This document shows, piece after piece, positions 60,361 through 64,000 of a stretch of 64,000 nt of DNA (position 1 is its first letter; every line of letters begins with the position of its first letter). This DNA comes from CAYSUS01 sp964434165 (GTDB lineage: Bacteria > Planctomycetota > Planctomycetia > Pirellulales > Thermoguttaceae). Where the stretch lies: NCBI GenBank assembly GCA_964434165.1, contig CAYSUS010000030.1:9478-73477 (forward strand), in the 5' to 3' direction. The notes below the pieces were generated by a model. It saw nothing but the letters and a program-made list of their open reading frames with translations, ran no database searches and was not told where the DNA came from. The position numbers were made by a program, and so were the translations under genes.

Positions 60361-62394
60361 ATGGCCGAGAAAGTCGGCGTTTACGTGTGCCACTGCGGCA
60401 GCAATATCGCCGGGACGGTCGATTGCGAAGAGGTCGCGCGCTGGGCCGGCGCCAGCCTCGACGACGTCGTCGTCGCCAAGGACTACAAGTTCATGTGCTC
60501 CTCGCTCGGCCAGGCGATGATCGAGGAGGACATCAAGAAGGACGGGCTGACGCGCGTCGTCGTCGCCGCCTGCTCGCCCCACCTGCACGAGAAGACGTTC
60601 CGCCGGGCCTGCTCCAACGCCGGCATGAATCCTTACCTTTGCCAGATGACCAACATCCGCGAGCACTGCTCGTGGGTCAGCAGCGACCGGCTCCAGGCGA
60701 CGGCGAAGTCCAAGGCCCTGGTCTCCGCCGCGGTCGAGCGGGTCAAGCAGCAGGAGCCGCTGGAGCCGATGTACGTCAAGGTCAACCCCGCCACCCTCGT
60801 GGTGGGTGGGGGCATCGCAGGCCTTCAGGCTACGCTCGAGCTGGCCGACGCGGGCTACCACGTTTACCTCGTCGAGCGGCGCCCCAGCATCGGCGGCCAC
60901 ATGGCCCAGTTCGACAAGACCTTCCCCACGCTCGACTGCTCCGCCTGCATCCTCACGCCCAAGATGTCCGAGGTGGGCCAGCACGAGAACGTCACCATGC
61001 TCACCTACTCCGAGCTGGAGGAGGTCAGCGGATCGGTGGGCAACTTCAAAGTCAAGATCCGCCAGAAGGCCCGCTACGTCGATTACGACAAGTGCACCGG
61101 CTGCGGGGTCTGCGTGGAGAAGTGCCCGCGCAAGGTGATCGACGACGACTTCGAGTCGGGCCTTGGCTACCGCAAGGCGATCTACACGCCCTTCCCGCAG
61201 GCCGTGCCGCGGATTCCCGTTATCGACCGCGACTCGTGCATTTACTTCGACCGCGGCAAGTGCAAGGCCTGCGAGAAGCTCTGCCCCACCGAGGCCATCG
61301 CCTTCGAGCAGGAGGACGAGATCGTCGAGGTCGAGGTCGGCAACATCATCATCGCCACTGGCTGGGAGCTGTTCGACGCCAGGAAGCTGCCCCAGTACGG
61401 TTACGGCCGCCTGGCCAACGTGTTCACGAACATGGAGTTCGAGCGGCTCTGCAACGCGGCCGGCCCCACCGGCGGCAAGATCGTCCTCCGCGACGGCAAG
61501 ACCGAGCCGGAGAGCGTGGCCATCGTGCACTGCGTGGGCAGCCGCGACGTGAACACCAACGAGCATTGCTCGGCGGTCTGCTGCATGGCGGCGTTGAAGT
61601 TCGGCCACCTCGTCCTGGAGAAGACCGGCGCCGAGGTGTATTCGTTTTACATCGACATGCGTACCAACCAGAAGGGCTACGAGGAGTTCTACCAGCGCCT
61701 CCTGGAGGAAGGAATGCACTTCGTCCGCGGCAAGGTGGCCGAGGTGACCGACGCGGCGCGCCAGCCCTCGGAGGAGGGCAAGCTCATCGTCCAGGTGGAA
61801 GACACCCTGGTCGGCAAGCAGCGGCGGATCCCCGTGGACATGGTCGTGCTGATGGGCGCCCTGGAGCCGCAGACCGACGCCAAGGAGGTCGGCCTGAAGT
61901 GCGGCATCTCCTGCAGCATGGCCGGCTGGTACACTGAGCGCCATCCCAAGCTCGACCCCGTGGCCACGATGACCGACGGGGTGTTCGTGGCCGGAACCTG
62001 CCAGGGGCCCAAGGACATCCCGGCCTCGGTGGCCCAGGGCGCGGCGGCCGCGGCGCGGGTCCAGGCCATGATCACCAAGGGCACGGTGATGATCGAGCCC
62101 GTGGTGGCCACCATCGACGAGGAGGCCTGCTCGGGCTGCCGCATCTGCAACAACCTCTGCCCGTTCAACGCCATCGAGTACGACGCCGAGCGGGGCGTCA
62201 GCCACGTGGTCACGGCGATGTGCAAGGGCTGCGGCACCTGCGTGGCCGCCTGCCCGGGCGGCTTCATCACCGGGGCCCACTTCAACAACGATCAGGTCAT
62301 GGCCGAGATCCGCGGCGCCCTGTGGGACGCGATCGCCGGCGGCAACGGCGGGGCCGCGGAGACCGCGCCCGCCCCGACCGCGGCCACGGTCTAG
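60361..62394 (+). CDS. hdrA: Heterodisulfide reductase subunit A-like flavoprotein
   Basis: This 677-residue HdrA is the flavin electron-bifurcating subunit. The N-terminal domain (about residues 1-140) has VCHCGSNI and CSPHLHEKTFRRAC followed by NIREHCSWV. FAD binding GGGIAGLQATLELADAG starts near residue 147. Next come FPTLDCSACILTPKM and ferredoxin motifs CTGCGVCVEKCPRKV and CKACEKLCP. Two C-terminal 4Fe-4S motifs follow (CSGCRICNNLCP near 590, CKGCGTCVAACPGG near 620). CGGAGGATC precedes the ATG. The expected set is HdrA-HdrB-HdrC with MvhD and a hydrogenase. Confidence 0.95.
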   Translation: MAEKVGVYVCHCGSNIAGTVDCEEVARWAGASLDDVVVAKDYKFMCSSLGQAMIEEDIKKDGLTRVVVAACSPHLHEKTFRRACSNAGMNPYLCQMTNIREHCSWVSSDRLQATAKSKALVSAAVERVKQQEPLEPMYVKVNPATLVVGGGIAGLQATLELADAGYHVYLVERRPSIGGHMAQFDKTFPTLDCSACILTPKMSEVGQHENVTMLTYSELEEVSGSVGNFKVKIRQKARYVDYDKCTGCGVCVEKCPRKVIDDDFESGLGYRKAIYTPFPQAVPRIPVIDRDSCIYFDRGKCKACEKLCPTEAIAFEQEDEIVEVEVGNIIIATGWELFDARKLPQYGYGRLANVFTNMEFERLCNAAGPTGGKIVLRDGKTEPESVAIVHCVGSRDVNTNEHCSAVCCMAALKFGHLVLEKTGAEVYSFYIDMRTNQKGYEEFYQRLLEEGMHFVRGKVAEVTDAARQPSEEGKLIVQVEDTLVGKQRRIPVDMVVLMGALEPQTDAKEVGLKCGISCSMAGWYTERHPKLDPVATMTDGVFVAGTCQGPKDIPASVAQGAAAAARVQAMITKGTVMIEPVVATIDEEACSGCRICNNLCPFNAIEYDAERGVSHVVTAMCKGCGTCVAACPGGFITGAHFNNDQVMAEIRGALWDAIAGGNGGAAETAPAPTAATV

Positions 62395-62450
62395 GCGGCG
62401 AGGTCGCATCGAGATCATCCATCAACCAGGCCGGATAACGAGGACTCGAC

Positions 62451-62948
62451 ATGAGCGATGGCACGTTTGAACCGAAGATCGTCGGGTTCATGTGCAACTG
62501 GTGCTCCTACCGTGCGGCCGATCTGGCCGGCACGGCCCGCATCAAGTACGCACCCAACGTCCGCATCATCCGCGTGATGTGCAGCGGGCGCGTGGACCCG
62601 ACGTTCGTGATGAACGCCTTCTCGCTGGGCGCCGACGGCGTGATGATCGCCGGCTGCCACCCCGGCGAGTGCCACTACATCGACCAGAACTACAAGGCCA
62701 TGCGGCGCTACACGATGCTCAAGCAGACCCTGGTCCAGATGGGCCTGGAGCCCGAGCGGTTCCGCCTCGTCTGGGCCTCGGCCGCCGAGGGTCAGCAGCT
62801 GGCCGAGGCCGTGGATCAGATGGTGGAGGACGTGCGCAAGCTCGGGCCTCTGGACTGGCCTGCCGGCTGGCAGGAGAACGGCGAGCGCCTCCACGCCCTG
62901 GAGAGCATCGCCAAAGAGCACGAAGAGGCGATGGAGGTCCCCCGATGA
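62451..62948 (+). CDS. mvhD: MvhD-type 2Fe-2S electron-transfer subunit
   Basis: This 165-residue protein links the hydrogenase to HdrA. It has the MvhD/FrhD signature FMCNWCSYRAADLAGTAR (residues 13-30), VMCSGRVDP and GCHPGECHY, whose four or more Cys residues bind a 2Fe-2S cluster. The position directly after hdrA is standard. Its stop overlaps the next gene as ATGA. Confidence 0.94.
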   Translation: MSDGTFEPKIVGFMCNWCSYRAADLAGTARIKYAPNVRIIRVMCSGRVDPTFVMNAFSLGADGVMIAGCHPGECHYIDQNYKAMRRYTMLKQTLVQMGLEPERFRLVWASAAEGQQLAEAVDQMVEDVRKLGPLDWPAGWQENGERLHALESIAKEHEEAMEVPR

Positions 62949-63937
62949 GCGAGACGACAAAGGGCAAGCTGGCGCTATACTGGGCCGCCTCGTGCGGCGG
63001 CTGCGAGATCGCCGTCCTGGCGATCAGCGAGAAGATCCTCGACGTGGCCGCGGCCTTCGACATCGTCTTCTGGCCCTGCGCCGCCGACGGCAAGGTCCGC
63101 GACGTGGAGAAGATGGCCGACGGCGAGATCGACGTCTGCCTGTTCAACGGCGGCATCCGCACCAGCGAGCAGGAGTACATGGCCCAGCTCCTCCGCAAGA
63201 AGTCGAAGGTCCTGGTGGCCTTCGGCTCGTGCGCCCACGAGGGATGCATCCCGGGGCTGGCCAACATGAACGACCGGCAGGAGGTGTTCGACGCCGTTTA
63301 CACCAACGACGAGTCCACCGAGAACCCGCAGGGGCTTCGGCCGCAGTCGGAGACGGAGATGCCCGAGGGCAAGCTCTACTTGCCGGTGTTCTACGACACG
63401 CTGAAGACGCTGGACCAGACCGTCGAGGTCGATTACTACCTGCCTGGCTGCCCGCCCGAGGCCCACAACATCTGGGACGCCATCGTGGCCATCGTCGAAG
63501 GCAAGCTGCCGCCGAAGGGCACGGTGATCGGCGCCGCCAGCACGGTCTGCGACGAATGCCCGCGCACGCGAACCGAGAAGAAGATCAAGAAGTTCTACCG
63601 CACGTGGCAGGTCGTTCCGAACGAGGAGGAGTGCCTGTTGGAGCAGGGCCTTCTGTGCGCGGGCATCGCCACCCGCGCCGGGTGCGGGGCCCTTTGTCCC
63701 AAGGTCAACTCGCCGTGCATCGGCTGCCACGGCGTGACGGACGGTGCCGAGGATTTCGGCACCAGGATGATCGGCGCCCTGGCCTCGGTGATCGACTCTG
63801 GGGACCCGGACGAGATCGACCGCATCATCCGGGAGGGGATCCCCGACCCGGTCGGCAGCTTCTACCGCTTTAGCCTAGCCGCCAGCCAGCTTCGTAGGAA
63901 GAAGCGCTCGCCTGACGGCGCGCCTACACAGGTGTGA
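62945..63937 (+). CDS. mvhG: MvhG-like hydrogenase small subunit (F420-non-reducing type)
   Basis: This 330-residue protein is the NiFe-hydrogenase small subunit that carries electrons from the active-site subunit to MvhD. Cys motifs: SCGGCEIAVL near the N-terminus, GSCAHEGCIPGLAN, and LPGCPPE in the proximal-cluster domain. Then CDECPRTRTEKK and a C-terminal CPKVNSPCIGCHGVTDGAEDFG segment. It lacks an export signal, as expected for the cytoplasmic Mvh. The large subunit gene (mvhA) is not in the window and may begin just past its end. Confidence 0.9.
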   Translation: MSETTKGKLALYWAASCGGCEIAVLAISEKILDVAAAFDIVFWPCAADGKVRDVEKMADGEIDVCLFNGGIRTSEQEYMAQLLRKKSKVLVAFGSCAHEGCIPGLANMNDRQEVFDAVYTNDESTENPQGLRPQSETEMPEGKLYLPVFYDTLKTLDQTVEVDYYLPGCPPEAHNIWDAIVAIVEGKLPPKGTVIGAASTVCDECPRTRTEKKIKKFYRTWQVVPNEEECLLEQGLLCAGIATRAGCGALCPKVNSPCIGCHGVTDGAEDFGTRMIGALASVIDSGDPDEIDRIIREGIPDPVGSFYRFSLAASQLRRKKRSPDGAPTQV

Positions 63938-63947
63938 CCACCAACCT

Positions 63948-63973
63948 CCCCTCTCCCGCCCGCGGGAGAGGGG
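63948..63973. repeat. Planctomycete-type GGGAGAGGGG palindrome
   Basis: CCCCTCTCCCGC and GCGGGAGAGGGG form a 12-bp perfect inverted repeat with a 2-base centre, 10 bp after the mvhG stop. The flanking GCCGGGGGTGAGGG is part of the same well-known intergenic repeat style. Confidence 0.75.
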
Positions 63974-64000
63974 CCGGGGGTGAGGGCGGCCCGGCATGAC

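Overview
The window (about 68% GC by eye) looks like a piece of a Planctomycetota chromosome, probably from an uncultured lineage with anaerobic metabolism. The main markers are a DUF1501 Tat-exported protein, DUF1549/DUF1553 and cytochrome-c/WD40 proteins, a MoxR-DUF58-VWA-VWA cluster, secreted Cys-rich and zinc-ribbon proteins, a stand-alone RNA polymerase alpha-CTD-like protein, and characteristic intergenic palindromes. There are no rRNA or tRNA genes, no CRISPR array and no transposase. Function calls come from motif recognition only; no database search was run.

Layout. 1-9626 (minus) is a Tad/Flp pilus operon: two CpaF-type ATPases (one fused to an FHA domain and cut by the window edge), CpaB, TadE/TadG-like pseudopilins, a prepilin peptidase and two short Flp pilins. 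9881-12145 (minus) is a UvrD/PcrA helicase. 12475-18898 (plus) holds the alpha-CTD-like protein, a three-gene overlapping operon of unknown role (DUF3592, small beta protein, P-loop ATPase), a secreted Cys-rich protein, YceH and acetate kinase. 20395-26096 (minus) is the MoxR-DUF58-BatA-like-VWA operon. 26498-34759 (plus) holds large secreted or membrane proteins with zinc ribbons, propeller-like domains, a VWA domain and an alpha/alpha-toroid domain. 35048-39424 is a two-component phosphorelay (PAS histidine kinase, Rcp1-like regulator, REC-PP2C phosphatase) ending in mutM. 39911-48516 is a Planctomycete cluster of DUF1501, PPC, DUF1549/1553 and cytochrome-WD40 genes. 49366-54988 holds small secreted proteins, a degenerate cyclophilin lipoprotein and an ABC export operon. 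55105-63937 is an NtrC-type activator followed by a REC/GcvH-like fusion and an HdrC-HdrB-HdrA-MvhD-MvhG electron-bifurcation operon.

Two things stand out. First, a 33-bp double palindrome occurs seven times. Three copies lie in frame in coding sequence (11 codons, no stop), as the Rickettsia palindromic elements do. Second, the Hdr/Mvh module appears to be wired to sigma-54. The activator carries Glu in place of the phosphorylatable Asp. About 80 bp beyond its stop lie two TGTATAC sites 20 bp apart, and about 240 bp further on is a GG-N10-GC (-24/-12) promoter in front of a response regulator that carries a glycine-cleavage-H-like domain with Arg at the lipoyl-lysine position.
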